Assembly: GCA_011391255.1 (NCBI GenBank)
Contig: JAABQV010000026.1
Coordinates: forward strand, 1-32,092
Length of the DNA: 32,092 nucleotides
Direction: 5' to 3'
Source: Dechloromonas sp.
Lineage (GTDB): Bacteria; Pseudomonadota; Gammaproteobacteria; Burkholderiales; Rhodocyclaceae
In this document: positions 1 to 8,216 of the stretch, one piece after another
Numbering within the stretch: position 1 is the first letter of the stretch
Layout: the number at the start of each line of letters is the position of its first letter
Program-made: the position numbers and the translations under genes
The notes under the pieces: generated by a model
The model's database searches: none
Told to the model about the DNA's origin: nothing
Seen by the model: only the letters and a program-made list of their open reading frames with translations

Positions 1-31
1 TCCGTGTGAGAAAGTAGGTCATCGCCAGGCT
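1..31 (+). rRNA. rrf: 5S ribosomal RNA, 3' end (partial)
   Basis: The first 31 bases match the conserved 3' end of bacterial 5S rRNA: a GTGTGAGA-type segment, then AGTAGGTCATCGCCAGGC, which closes the terminal helix with the 5' end lying outside the window. A strong terminator follows at once, so this is the tail of an rRNA operon read on the plus strand. The exact 3' end is estimated. Confidence 0.85.
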
Positions 32-44
32 ACCCCTTTCCAAA

Positions 45-75
45 AAGCCCCGCTATACATTAGCGGGGCTTTTTT
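45..75. terminator. Bidirectional terminator between the rRNA operon and tcdA
   Basis: GCCCCGCTA (47–55), loop TACAT, TAGCGGGGC (61–69), then a run of T on the plus strand. A run of A before the stem gives a T tract on the minus strand too. It can end the rRNA operon and the convergent tcdA transcript whose stop is at 104. Confidence 0.9.
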
Positions 76-103
76 GCTTTTGCGTACAAACTGTCGCGTA
101 TAC

Positions 104-886
104 CTATTTGGGCTGGGTTGCCTTGAGGTTGACAATATGTTGTATGGCCCAAGAAGCTGCCAGCATTCCAAAAACCGAGGTAACACATACAGATGAGCCG
201 AATCCTGCGCAGTTAAGACCGACTGGCCCGCCCGTTGTCATGCATAAGTCGTTCTTTTCAGGATAGCGCAATGCCTCCCGAGAATACACCGCCGAGACAC
301 CAAATTTTCCACCGCCACCTCGACTAAAACCATATTCTTTACGAAGAATTGTGCGTACTTTTGCGAGTAGCGGGTCCTGAGTGGTTTGTGTGAGGTCTGC
401 TACTGATATCTGGCTTGGGTCAAGTTTCCCCCCTGCTGCCCCGGATACGACTATCGGGATATTCAAGCTGCAGCAGTAAGCAATAATTGCTGCCTTGACT
501 CGTACTTGGTCTATCGCATCAATCACAACATCAAAGCTTGTGTTCAGAATTTGCGACATATTCTCTGTAGTTACAAAGTCGTCTATTGGCGTGAATTGGC
601 ATTCGGGATTTATTTGCAAAACGCGCTGCGCCATCGCCTCCACTTTTGCCTTGCCGTACTCGTTGCCGAGTGCGTGCAACTGGCGGTTTGTGTTTGATTC
701 GGAAACTATGTCGAGATCCACTGCCGTCAAGCGGCCGATACCTGTACGGGCAAGAGCTTCCATAGCCCAAGAACCGACACCACCGATTCCAATAACACAA
801 ACACTTGAAGCCCTAAGCCGGCAGGCGCCATCTCCGCCATAAAGGCGGGAAACACCGCCAAAGCGCCTTGAATAATGCTCCTCCAT
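104..886 (-). CDS. tcdA: tRNA threonylcarbamoyladenosine dehydratase TcdA
   Basis: A 260-residue ThiF/MoeB/HesA-family E1-like protein. TcdA uses ATP to dehydrate t6A37 in ANN-decoding tRNAs to the cyclic form ct6A. The N-terminus RRFGGVSRLYG and the nucleotide-binding loop GIGGVGSW (residues 33–40) are typical, followed by DLDIVSESNTNRQ and the DAIDQVRVK segment. A GGKLDP stretch, an SREA segment near residue 205 and a C-terminal FG-rich helix also fit the CsdL/TcdA type rather than MoeB. Length is close to the E. coli protein (about 268). The start ATG (884–886) overlaps the upstream HD-GYP stop by one base (TAATG), so the two are translationally coupled. Confidence 0.93.
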   Translation of the reverse strand: MEEHYSRRFGGVSRLYGGDGACRLRASSVCVIGIGGVGSWAMEALARTGIGRLTAVDLDIVSESNTNRQLHALGNEYGKAKVEAMAQRVLQINPECQFTPIDDFVTTENMSQILNTSFDVVIDAIDQVRVKAAIIAYCCSLNIPIVVSGAAGGKLDPSQISVADLTQTTQDPLLAKVRTILRKEYGFSRGGGGKFGVSAVYSREALRYPEKNDLCMTTGGPVGLNCAGFGSSVCVTSVFGMLAASWAIQHIVNLKATQPK

Positions 887-1989
887 TAGGTCTCAATTGT
901 CTTGCGGATCACGTTGTTGAACGGAGTAATCCACTCAGGAGCAAACTGGTTGTCGCAGGCATTAATTTCGGCAATGGCACGCAATACGGAACGATTTTTC
1001 CCGCGATGTATGTGCTTGAGCATTACTGCTTCAAAAGCATCAACGATCGCAAGAATTTTTGCGCCTGGACAAATAGCTTGTGTTTCCAGTTTTCCTGGGT
1101 AGCCACCACCGTCCGGCATTTCGTGATGCTGAGAAACGATCTCGGCCGCCCCCTCCCAGCCTGGCATTCGTTGAAGTACTCCTGCCGCAAGGCCTGGATG
1201 GTTTCGCAGCTCAAGCTTGTCATCGTCAGTCAGTCGCCCCACTTTGAGCCAAATGCTCTCCGGAAGAAGCATCATGCCAATATCGTGAATGTAGACGGCA
1301 GCCTCCAATTGCGCGGGATCGACAGGGCTTCCATTTGCCTTGTTGGTTTCTTGGGCCAGTCGAAGAATGCGCATGGTTCGCCCCTTGAAGAGTGGAGATC
1401 GATTCTCCAACTGCTGCGCCAAAGAGCGGAAAAAATTAAGATCGTTGGCTGTCTCGATGGATTCATTGCGTTGGGTAGTCGTACGTGGCGTGCGCCCGGA
1501 TACATTACCGGCCACTGGCCTGAATCCCGTGACGTCCTCAATTAGTTTGGAGCCAAGGGCTTCAATTTCTTCCGTTGATGCGCTGGCTAAGCGGTCAAGC
1601 CCCTGAATCAACGCCAGGAGTTTTAAATTGTCCAAGGATTTTCCCGACAATAAGCCATTTGTTGCTAGTTCAAGGCGGTCAATTGCCAACAAAATAAGCT
1701 CGGCGAGAAGATCTGAAAACGGCAAAGCACCCTCACGGAAGCGAGCCAAAAGTGTTTCAATGGGATGAGCGATTGCGACTGCCAGTTCAAACTTACAGAG
1801 AGATGCGTCACCCTTGATGTTGTGAACAGTCCGAAATAGATCGGCAACCAGTTCCCGGTCTGTTGGCGTCTTTTTAAGTCGAGCGACATCACGCTCTACT
1901 TCGGGCGCGCGATCATCCAAGGCTTCGGCAAACTCTTCCATGGCTTCGCGATCTTGAATGACAGGCGCTATGATTGATCGTATGTCCAC
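886..1989 (-). CDS. HPt–HD-GYP domain signalling protein (degenerate first metal ligand)
   Basis: A 367-residue cytoplasmic protein. Residues 10–110 look like a histidine phosphotransfer (HPt) domain, with the phospho-acceptor motif VHNIKGD (His56). Residues 185–365 are an HD-GYP domain: HD at 235–236 (YIHDIGMM), HP at 264, HHE at 288–290 and GYP at 296–298 (DGGGYPG). HD-GYP proteins usually hydrolyse c-di-GMP. The segment that normally reads GHSxRV reads GRTMRI (residues 203–208), so the first metal-binding His appears replaced by Arg204, and activity is uncertain. The start is GTG at 1987–1989, supported by a GGGAGAG ribosome site just upstream. The natural phospho-donor is not in the window. 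Confidence 0.85.
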   Translation of the reverse strand: MDIRSIIAPVIQDREAMEEFAEALDDRAPEVERDVARLKKTPTDRELVADLFRTVHNIKGDASLCKFELAVAIAHPIETLLARFREGALPFSDLLAELILLAIDRLELATNGLLSGKSLDNLKLLALIQGLDRLASASTEEIEALGSKLIEDVTGFRPVAGNVSGRTPRTTTQRNESIETANDLNFFRSLAQQLENRSPLFKGRTMRILRLAQETNKANGSPVDPAQLEAAVYIHDIGMMLLPESIWLKVGRLTDDDKLELRNHPGLAAGVLQRMPGWEGAAEIVSQHHEMPDGGGYPGKLETQAICPGAKILAIVDAFEAVMLKHIHRGKNRSVLRAIAEINACDNQFAPEWITPFNNVIRKTIET

Positions 1990-2072
1990 GGCACTCTCCC
2001 TGAGTTGTTCTAGCCTTTGAGTTTATCTGAAAGCGAAGGGAATTCAGAAGGATGATGACTGGTTTCGCAAAC

Positions 2073-2102
2073 TTGACTAGGACGTAGCTGACACCTTATA
2101 TT
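2073..2102 (+). promoter_or_regulatory. Sigma-70 type promoter for ispB
   Basis: TTGACT (2073–2078), a 17-bp spacer and TTATAT (2096–2101), or TATATT one base further with an 18-bp spacer. The predicted start near 2108 leaves a short leader before the GTG at 2131. It lies in the divergent gap between the HD-GYP gene and ispB. Confidence 0.6.
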
Positions 2103-2130
2103 TGTTGCTTCGCCAAAAAATAGGCTTGAT

Positions 2131-3099
2131 GTGACGCTTGAACAGCTTTATGCCCTGATTGGGCCAGACATGAAGGCCGTTGATTCGGTCATACGCGCGC
2201 GCCTGTATTCCGAAGTCGTGCTCGTTCGTCAGGTTGCAGAATATATTATTAGCGGCGGTGGCAAGCGAATGCGCCCGGCGCTAGTGCTGCTTGCTGCTGG
2301 CGCAATGGACTACAAAGGAACGCGGCATCAGGAAATGGCTGCCGTAGTTGAATTTATCCACACTGCGACACTACTTCACGACGATGTCGTCGACGAGTCT
2401 GCATTACGCCGTGGTCGAGATACCGCCAATGCCATGTTTGGGAATGCAGCCAGTGTATTAGTCGGAGACTTCCTGTATTCGCGGGCTTTTCAGATGATGG
2501 TCGAGGTGGATAATATGCGCGTTATGAGCGTGTTGTCTGATGCGACGAACGTTATCGCTGAGGGCGAAGTTTTGCAGTTGATGAACTGTCATGATGCCGA
2601 TGTCGATGAGGCGCGCTATCTCCAGGTGATCCGTTACAAGACTGCCAAGCTGTTTGAGGCGGCTGCACAATTGGGCGCTATTCTTGGTGGCGCCAGCGCA
2701 AAGTTTGAAGATGCCCTTTCTTCCTATGGCATGCATCTCGGGACAGCTTTTCAGCTGATTGATGACGTTCTGGATTACTCTGGCTTTGAGGGTGATACCG
2801 GCAAGCACTTAGGGGATGATCTTGCCGAGGGAAAGCCGACCCTTCCGCTGATATACGTCATGCAACACGGAACGCCGGAGCAGGCTGCCTGCGTTCGCCT
2901 TGCTATTGAAGAAGGTGGGCGCGACGACTTTCCGGCAGTTCTTGAAGCGATTCACGCAAGCGGAGCACTAGCGCATGCGCGCACCCAGGCAGCCAACGAA
3001 GCCGAAGCCGCAAGAACTTCAATTGCGTGTCTGGGGGATTCAAATTACAAAGAAGCTCTGCTACAATTGACGCTCTTTGCAGTTGAGAGAGACCACTAG
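2131..3099 (+). CDS. ispB: Octaprenyl diphosphate synthase (polyprenyl synthetase)
   Basis: A 322-residue trans-polyprenyl synthetase that elongates farnesyl diphosphate with IPP to make the ubiquinone side chain. It has GGGKRMRP (residues 42–49), the first aspartate-rich motif DDVVD (84–88) and the second DDVLD (211–215), with GDFLYSRAF between. These match IspB-type enzymes and the length is normal. The exact chain length (C40 or other) cannot be read from the sequence. The start is GTG at 2131 with a weak TAGG ribosome site. A clear promoter lies upstream and a tRNA-Pro begins only 12 nt after the stop. Confidence 0.93.
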   Translation: MTLEQLYALIGPDMKAVDSVIRARLYSEVVLVRQVAEYIISGGGKRMRPALVLLAAGAMDYKGTRHQEMAAVVEFIHTATLLHDDVVDESALRRGRDTANAMFGNAASVLVGDFLYSRAFQMMVEVDNMRVMSVLSDATNVIAEGEVLQLMNCHDADVDEARYLQVIRYKTAKLFEAAAQLGAILGGASAKFEDALSSYGMHLGTAFQLIDDVLDYSGFEGDTGKHLGDDLAEGKPTLPLIYVMQHGTPEQAACVRLAIEEGGRDDFPAVLEAIHASGALAHARTQAANEAEAARTSIACLGDSNYKEALLQLTLFAVERDH

Positions 3100-3111
3100 T
3101 TTTTCTGACGT

Positions 3112-3188
3112 CGGAGTGTAGCTCAGCCTGGTAGAGCACTGCGTTCGGGACGCAGGGGTCGCAAGTTCGAATCCTGTCACTCCGACCA
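3112..3188 (+). tRNA. tRNA-Pro (anticodon CGG)
   Basis: A 77-nt cloverleaf. The acceptor stem CGGAGTG (3112–3118) pairs with CACTCCG (3178–3184), followed by A and an encoded CCA. The anticodon arm CTGCG-TTCGGGA-CGCAG gives anticodon CGG, reading proline codon CCG. The T arm contains GTTCGAATC. It follows ispB by 12 nt and is followed by a terminator, so it may be processed from an ispB read-through transcript. Confidence 0.95.
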
Positions 3189-3217
3189 AAATTTCTGTAA
3201 AGAGAATCAAGCATTTA

Positions 3218-3243
3218 GGCCATCCCTTCGGATGGCCTTTTTT
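3218..3243 (+). terminator. Rho-independent terminator after tRNA-Pro
   Basis: Perfect 8-bp stem GGCCATCC (3218–3225) / GGATGGCC (3230–3237), loop CTTC, then six T. It separates the ispB–tRNA unit from the pilSR cluster. Confidence 0.92.
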
Positions 3244-3293
3244 GCTTGGTTTTGCTATTTTCTACAAGAGATTCTCCTAGGAGGCCTTGGCTG

Positions 3294-3524
3294 ATGAAAT
3301 ATATTTTGCTCATTTTGGTTGTTCTGGTGCTTTGGTGGGTCTGGAAAAAACGTTCGGATCGGCCGGAAGAGAGAGCCCCTTCCGCAGATCGGCAGCCCGA
3401 AAAAATAGTTGAGTGTGCGCATTGCGGCGTGCTTCACCCGCTTGGTGAGAGCCTGCCTGAGGGCGATTTCAATTATTGTTGTAGCGCTCATCGGCAGGCC
3501 GGGAGGCGGCCTAAGCAGCCATGA
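3294..3524 (+). CDS. Small membrane-anchored zinc-ribbon protein (PP0621-like)
   Basis: A 76-residue protein with one N-terminal membrane helix (MKYILLILVVLVLWWVW), a short charged linker, and a cysteine/histidine cluster CAHC (near 52–55) with CCSAH about 20 residues later that could bind zinc. It resembles the PP0621 family of unknown function that often precedes pilS. The ATG at 3294 is chosen because CTAGGAGG lies 9 nt upstream; an upstream in-frame TTG would fall inside the terminator. Its stop overlaps the pilS start (ATGA, 3521–3524). Confidence 0.8.
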   Translation: MKYILLILVVLVLWWVWKKRSDRPEERAPSADRQPEKIVECAHCGVLHPLGESLPEGDFNYCCSAHRQAGRRPKQP

Positions 3525-5125
3525 GCGACTGGCTTTCATCGACTTGGGAGGCCAGTTGGCGCCCGTTTCAGTATTTCAATTTTTACCGTCTGTTGCTGGC
3601 GGTGCTGATTCTTTTGGCGGCCTTGCTTCCGGAAAGTCAGATTTCACCATTTCATCTGGCCAGTTTTTCCGGTATTCGTTGGGTTGTTCTGGCATATTTG
3701 AGTCTGGTGTTCGGTGGCCTGTTACTGGCCATTTTCTGGCGACACCGCTTCAATACGCAGTTGTCAAGCCAAGTCGTCACTGACGTTTTCTTTGTCAATT
3801 TTGCGATGTTCGCACTCGGAGGTGTTGGCAGCGGCATGGGAACGCTGTTGCTGGTTTCTCTTGCTGCAGCAAGCCTTGTGGGTCGCGGGCGCCTGGTATT
3901 GTTTTACGCCGCGCTGGCCACTCTGGCGACTTTGTTAACCCAGATTTACGGGATTCTTGAGCACAAATTTGACGCGGCGACGATTGTCCAGGCAGGTTTT
4001 CTTTCTGCTGGATTTTTTGCGACGGCGATTCTCGCCCGATTGCTCGGGCAGCGTTTGATGCTCAATGAAGAATTGGCGCGTCAGCGAGGGGAGAGTCTGG
4101 AGAATCAAAGCCGTATTAGTCAGCGGGTGGTGGAGCGCATGCAGGATGGCGTGCTGGTAGTCGACCGGGAAGGTTGTGTCCAGCGCTGCAATCCAATCGC
4201 GGAAAAAATGTTGGGCGATCTCCCGGTGGGGGCCAGGCTCGCTGATCATGCACTGGCGCTCGCCGAAATTTTGATGCGGCGGCGAGAGCGGGTTGCTCAA
4301 ATTGAGTTTTCGGGCCTGGACGGGCAAATGCTGCAGGCTAGGTTCGAGGAGACGACGAGTAGCGCTGGCGAGGTTTTGATATTTCTGGAAGATATCGGGC
4401 GGATTCGTGAGCAGGCGCAGCAACTAAAATTGGCATCGCTTGGCCGGTTGACCGCAAGCATCGCCCACGAAATTCGCAATCCGCTATCGGCTATTGGCCA
4501 TGCTGGTGAATTGCTGCGCGAGGAACGACGGGGTGATATTCATGATCGCTTGCTCAATATTCTGGGCGAGAATGTTGCGCGTCTTGATCGTATCGTGGCT
4601 GACGTCCTTGAGTTAGGCCGGCGAGAGCGCGTTCAGCAAATCGAGCAATTGTCTCTTGCCGAAGTTTGTGCCCGGTTCCTCGAACACTTCTGGGTCTCCG
4701 AAGGCCTCGACCCGAAGATACTCGAGTTGGATGTGCCTGGTGATTTGACGATTTGTTTTGACCCGGCGCATCTCCACCAAATCCTCTGGAATCTGCTTGG
4801 CAACGCCGTGCGACATTCGCGGGGCGCGGCGGGGAGTGTTCGCTTCTATGCCTGCGCCGGTGCTAACGGTGAGAGGGTAGAATTGCATTTGGCAGACGAT
4901 GGCGCTGGTATTCCCGAGGCCGATCGTGAGCAGGTTTTTGAGCCGTTTTTTACTACCCATCACAAGGGAACCGGCCTTGGATTGTTCATTGCTCGCGAGC
5001 TTTGTGTCGCCAATGGTGCCAATCTGGATTTGCTGCCAGCAACAAGCGGTGGTCATTTTGTAATTTCAGGGAGAACAGAATCATGCCAGCAGCTCGTGGC
5101 GAAAGGCGTCCGCGCGGCGAACTGA
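3521..5125 (+). CDS. pilS: Two-component sensor histidine kinase PilS
   Basis: A 534-residue inner-membrane kinase. Six hydrophobic helices (about 21–38, 52–73, 86–100, 104–120, 126–146 and 156–176) are followed by a PAS domain (about 200–290), then a HisKA/HATPase core. The phospho-acceptor His316 is in HEIRNPLSAI, the N box is NLLGNAVRHS, and the G boxes are DDGAGIP and KGTGLGLF. This layout and length match PilS, which with PilR controls sigma-54-dependent type IV pilin transcription. Start ATG overlaps the preceding gene's stop, and its end overlaps pilR by 43 nt. No pilin gene lies in the window, so the target is inferred from family knowledge. Confidence 0.9.
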   Translation: MSDWLSSTWEASWRPFQYFNFYRLLLAVLILLAALLPESQISPFHLASFSGIRWVVLAYLSLVFGGLLLAIFWRHRFNTQLSSQVVTDVFFVNFAMFALGGVGSGMGTLLLVSLAAASLVGRGRLVLFYAALATLATLLTQIYGILEHKFDAATIVQAGFLSAGFFATAILARLLGQRLMLNEELARQRGESLENQSRISQRVVERMQDGVLVVDREGCVQRCNPIAEKMLGDLPVGARLADHALALAEILMRRRERVAQIEFSGLDGQMLQARFEETTSSAGEVLIFLEDIGRIREQAQQLKLASLGRLTASIAHEIRNPLSAIGHAGELLREERRGDIHDRLLNILGENVARLDRIVADVLELGRRERVQQIEQLSLAEVCARFLEHFWVSEGLDPKILELDVPGDLTICFDPAHLHQILWNLLGNAVRHSRGAAGSVRFYACAGANGERVELHLADDGAGIPEADREQVFEPFFTTHHKGTGLGLFIARELCVANGANLDLLPATSGGHFVISGRTESCQQLVAKGVRAAN

Positions 5126-6435
5126 ACCGGGTGCTCGTCATTGACGATGAACCGGATATTCGCGAACTGATTGACCTGACTCTATCCCGCATGGGGCTGG
5201 CTGCTGCCTGCGCTGGAACGGTGGCCGAAGCGCATGAATTGCTGGCCGAAAGTGATTTTCAGCTGTGCCTGACTGATATGCGGCTTCCTGATGGCAACGG
5301 TCTCGACATGGTGCGCTTTGTTGCCGAAAACTATCCGCAGATTCCGGTTGCCGTCATCACCGCCTATGGTAGCGCCGAAAATGCTGTGGCGGCGCTCAAG
5401 GCTGGTGCCTTCGATTACCTCGCGAAGCCGGTGGGTTTGGAGCAATTGCGTGCCTTGGTGAAGTCGGCGCTACGGCTGCCTAGCGGCGAGAAGCTGCCGG
5501 GAGATGCGGGCTTGACGTTGACCGGTGAGTCCCCGGCGATGGCAATGGTTCAAGATATGATCGAGAAGCTCGCGCGCAGTCAGGCGCCGATCTATATCTC
5601 AGGTGAATCGGGAACTGGCAAGGAGTTGGCAGCACGCCTGATTCATTCGCGCAGCGCACGCAGTGTCGGGCCGTTTGTTCCGGTCAACTGCGGAGCAATC
5701 CCGGAAAATTTGATGGAAAGTGAGTTTTTTGGCTATCGCAAAGGTGCTTTTACCGGCGCCGACGGAGATCGCGAGGGCTTCTTCCAGGTTGCCAGCGGGG
5801 GTACGCTGTTTCTTGACGAAGTGGCTGATTTGCCCCTGGCAATGCAGGTCAAGCTGTTGCGGGCGATTCAGGAAAAGCGCGTGCGCAAGGTGGGGTGCGC
5901 TAACGAGGAGCCGGTTGATGTTCGCATCATCTGCGCGACTCACAAGAATTTGCGCGAGTGTGTCGATAAAGGCAGCTTCCGCCAGGATCTTTACTACCGT
6001 CTTAACGTGATCGAACTGCGTATGCCCCCTTTGCGCGAGCGTCCTGAGGATATTCCTCCGCTCGTCGATGTGATCTGCCTGAGACTATTTGGCGAGACAG
6101 CTCCATGTTTGTCGAGCAAAGCGCTGAAAGCCCTGCAAGCCTATCCGTTTCCCGGAAACGTCCGGGAACTTGAGAATATTCTTGAGCGCGCAACCGCCTT
6201 AAGTTCCGGTGATGTGATCGAGGCGGAGGATCTTCATCTCTCGCCGGAAGAGATGGCCGGTGAGGCGGTCGGGCGTGGTAGCGAAACGCTGGATGATTAC
6301 CTGAATCGCCTTGAGCGTCACGCGATCCAGGAAGCGCTGCAAAAGACTGAGGGAAATCGCACGGCGGCGGCAAGGCTGCTTGGCGTCACCTTTCGTTCGA
6401 TGCGCTATCGTCTCGAACGGCTGGGTATCGAATGA
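5083..6435 (+). CDS. pilR: Sigma-54-dependent response regulator PilR
   Basis: A 450-residue NtrC-family activator. The receiver domain has the acidic pair D21/D22, phospho-acceptor D65 (LTDMRLPD) and K115 (AKPVG). The AAA+ domain has Walker A GESGTGKE (174–181) and the sigma-54 contact loop GAFTGA (221–226). A Fis-type helix-turn-helix ends the protein (NRTAAARLLGVTFRSMRYRL). The ATG at 5083 is preferred over upstream in-frame starts because AGGGAGA lies just before it and the receiver begins soon after. It lies inside the pilS 3' end, so translation is probably coupled. Its stop overlaps the ampD start (ATGA). Confidence 0.92.
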   Translation: MPAARGERRPRGELNRVLVIDDEPDIRELIDLTLSRMGLAAACAGTVAEAHELLAESDFQLCLTDMRLPDGNGLDMVRFVAENYPQIPVAVITAYGSAENAVAALKAGAFDYLAKPVGLEQLRALVKSALRLPSGEKLPGDAGLTLTGESPAMAMVQDMIEKLARSQAPIYISGESGTGKELAARLIHSRSARSVGPFVPVNCGAIPENLMESEFFGYRKGAFTGADGDREGFFQVASGGTLFLDEVADLPLAMQVKLLRAIQEKRVRKVGCANEEPVDVRIICATHKNLRECVDKGSFRQDLYYRLNVIELRMPPLRERPEDIPPLVDVICLRLFGETAPCLSSKALKALQAYPFPGNVRELENILERATALSSGDVIEAEDLHLSPEEMAGEAVGRGSETLDDYLNRLERHAIQEALQKTEGNRTAAARLLGVTFRSMRYRLERLGIE

Positions 6436-7001
6436 GGCATTGGCTGGCCGATGGCTGGCTCGCCGGAGTCCGCCGGGTGCGTTCCCCCAATCAGGAGCAG
6501 CGCCCGGCTGATGCGCAGGTGTCGCTGGTGGTTATCCACAACATCAGTTTGCCACCCGATGATTTTTCCGGAGATTGGGTCGAGCGTTTTTTCGCTAACC
6601 GGCTTGATCCGGCGGCGCATCCCTATTTTTCGACGATTATCGGGCTCAAGGTGTCATCGCATTTTCTGATCCGGCGCAGCGGGCGGGTAGTGCAGTTCGT
6701 TGGCTGCGATCAGCGTGCCTGGCATGCCGGCAAGTCATCGTGGGGCGGGCGGGATGACTGCAACGATTTTTCGGTGGGCATCGAGTTACACGGCAATGAT
6801 CATTTGCCCTATAGTAAATCGCAATATCAATCGCTTTGGCGGCTGCTTGATGCGCTGCGCAGTCGCTATCCGATTGATGCGGTCGCCGGGCATTGCCATA
6901 TCGCACCCGGGCGCAAAACGGATCCCGGCACGGGTTTTGACTGGGCGGCTTTGCGCCGGCGTTATCCGGCCTTGGGCCTACCGCCCGAGATACTTGGCTA
7001 G
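6432..7001 (+). CDS. ampD: 1,6-anhydro-N-acetylmuramyl-L-alanine amidase AmpD
   Basis: A 189-residue cytosolic zinc amidase of the amidase_2 family that removes the peptide from anhydromuropeptides in peptidoglycan recycling. Zinc ligands are His36 (VVIHNISLPP), His154 and Asp164 (GHCHIAPGRKTDPG). Lys162 and Glu118 (GIELHG) match the catalytic residues known in E. coli AmpD. Length is normal and no signal peptide is seen. It overlaps pilR by 4 nt and its 3' end overlaps the convergent aminotransferase gene by 24 nt. AmpD loss raises AmpR-inducible beta-lactamase in other bacteria; no ampR or ampC is seen here. Confidence 0.94.
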   Translation: MRHWLADGWLAGVRRVRSPNQEQRPADAQVSLVVIHNISLPPDDFSGDWVERFFANRLDPAAHPYFSTIIGLKVSSHFLIRRSGRVVQFVGCDQRAWHAGKSSWGGRDDCNDFSVGIELHGNDHLPYSKSQYQSLWRLLDALRSRYPIDAVAGHCHIAPGRKTDPGTGFDWAALRRRYPALGLPPEILG

Positions 7002-8141
7002 TCGAGTAACGGCTTCTTCGAGGCGGCTGATTTCAGTGGTGTAGGCAAAACGGATGTGCTTTTCCGGCTGATTGCTCCCGAAATCCAGTCCCGGCGTAGC
7101 GGCAACGCCGGTCTTTTCCAGCAGGTCGCGGGCGAAGGTGAAGCTGTCAGTGCACAGCTTTGAGCAGTCGCAATACAAGTAAAAAGCGCCTTGTGCATTT
7201 GCGGTTATCAGGAAGCCAAGTTCGCTCAAGGCTTTGCTGAGATAGTCACGGCGCCGGTGAAATTCAGCGCGGCGCTCTTCCAGAATGGCAATGGTTGCCG
7301 GTTCGAAAGCCGCGAGCGCCGCGTATTGTGCTGGTGTCGAGGGGCAAAGTACCGTATTTTGAGCCAGCTTCTCGACGTCGCGCACGTAGTCTTCCGGCAC
7401 TACCATCCAGCCCAGCCGCCAGCCGGTCATCTGGAAGTACTTCGAGAAACTGTTGATCACCCAGATTTCATCTCCGGCCGCGCAGGCACTGGAGGTGTCG
7501 GTTTCATCGTAATTCAGACCCTGATAAATTTCGTCGACAATAAAGTGGCCGTCACGCTGACGAACAAAGTTGGCCAGCGCCTCAATTTCGCCGAGGCTCA
7601 GTAAAGTGCCGGTCGGATTGGCCGGCGAGGCGACCAGCAAACCGGCTGTATTGCTGTTCCAGTATTGAGCGAGCAGTTCGGGCGTCGGCTGGAAATTGCT
7701 TGACGCGTCAACCGGGATGCCGATCGCCCGCCCTTCATATGTCCGGATGATGTGCCGGTTACACGGGTAGCCGGGGTCGGTTAGTAACCACTCGCTAGCG
7801 GGGTCAGCAAGGCAGGCAAAGGCGAGGTTAAGTGCGCCGGAGGCGCTGTTGGTGACGACAACGCGCGAGGCTGCTACGGTCAACCCGTATTTTGTGCCAT
7901 AAAATTCGGCGATGGCTTCGCGTAATTCAGGCAGTCCGAGCGATTGTGTGTAACGGGTTTTTCCCGCTTTTATGGCGTTGACCGCAGCATTGACAATCGG
8001 CTCGGGGGTTGGGAAGTCCGGCTCGCCCACCTCCATGTGGATAATGTCGCGACCCTCGGCCTGTAGTTGGTGCGCGCGCGTGAATAACTCAACGACGTGA
8101 AACGGTTGAATCTCAGCAAGGCGTTTTGCGGGTCGGTACAT
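6978..8141 (-). CDS. PLP-dependent class I/II aminotransferase
   Basis: A 387-residue fold-type I aminotransferase. Family marks are GEPDFPTP (39–46), YTQSLGLPELR, NPTGT (175–179), DEIYQGL (203–209) and the PLP lysine Lys234 in SFSKYFQMTGWRLGW. The C-terminal substrate Arg is plausible in KHIRFAYTT. It is closest in feel to alanine/aspartate-type aminotransferases of the AlaA/AspC group, but the substrate cannot be set from sequence. The ATG at 8141 has GGAGAG 5 nt upstream; an in-frame TTG four codons earlier is less likely because it lies in that ribosome site. The gene follows pckG but a terminator lies between them. Confidence 0.88.
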   Translation of the reverse strand: MYRPAKRLAEIQPFHVVELFTRAHQLQAEGRDIIHMEVGEPDFPTPEPIVNAAVNAIKAGKTRYTQSLGLPELREAIAEFYGTKYGLTVAASRVVVTNSASGALNLAFACLADPASEWLLTDPGYPCNRHIIRTYEGRAIGIPVDASSNFQPTPELLAQYWNSNTAGLLVASPANPTGTLLSLGEIEALANFVRQRDGHFIVDEIYQGLNYDETDTSSACAAGDEIWVINSFSKYFQMTGWRLGWMVVPEDYVRDVEKLAQNTVLCPSTPAQYAALAAFEPATIAILEERRAEFHRRRDYLSKALSELGFLITANAQGAFYLYCDCSKLCTDSFTFARDLLEKTGVAATPGLDFGSNQPEKHIRFAYTTEISRLEEAVTRLAKYLGR

Positions 8142-8151
8142 GAGTCTCTCC

Positions 8152-8193
8152 AAAATAAAACGGCCACCTGGTTCAGCAAACCCGGTGGCCGTT
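8152..8193 (-). terminator. Rho-independent terminator after pckG
   Basis: On the minus strand the 8-bp stem CGGCCACC/GGTGGCCG (8184–8191 with 8161–8168) is followed by TTTTATTTT (8152–8160). It lies 25 nt past the pckG stop and just before the aminotransferase ribosome site, so the aminotransferase depends on read-through or an unseen promoter. Confidence 0.88.
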
Positions 8194-8216
8194 CAATCAT
8201 CGTCTAGCTGGATCGA

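Noticed and set aside
868..1545. 225-codon frame on the plus strand
   Set aside because: Antisense to the HPt–HD-GYP gene, whose motifs are clear; the plus-strand product has no recognisable domain.
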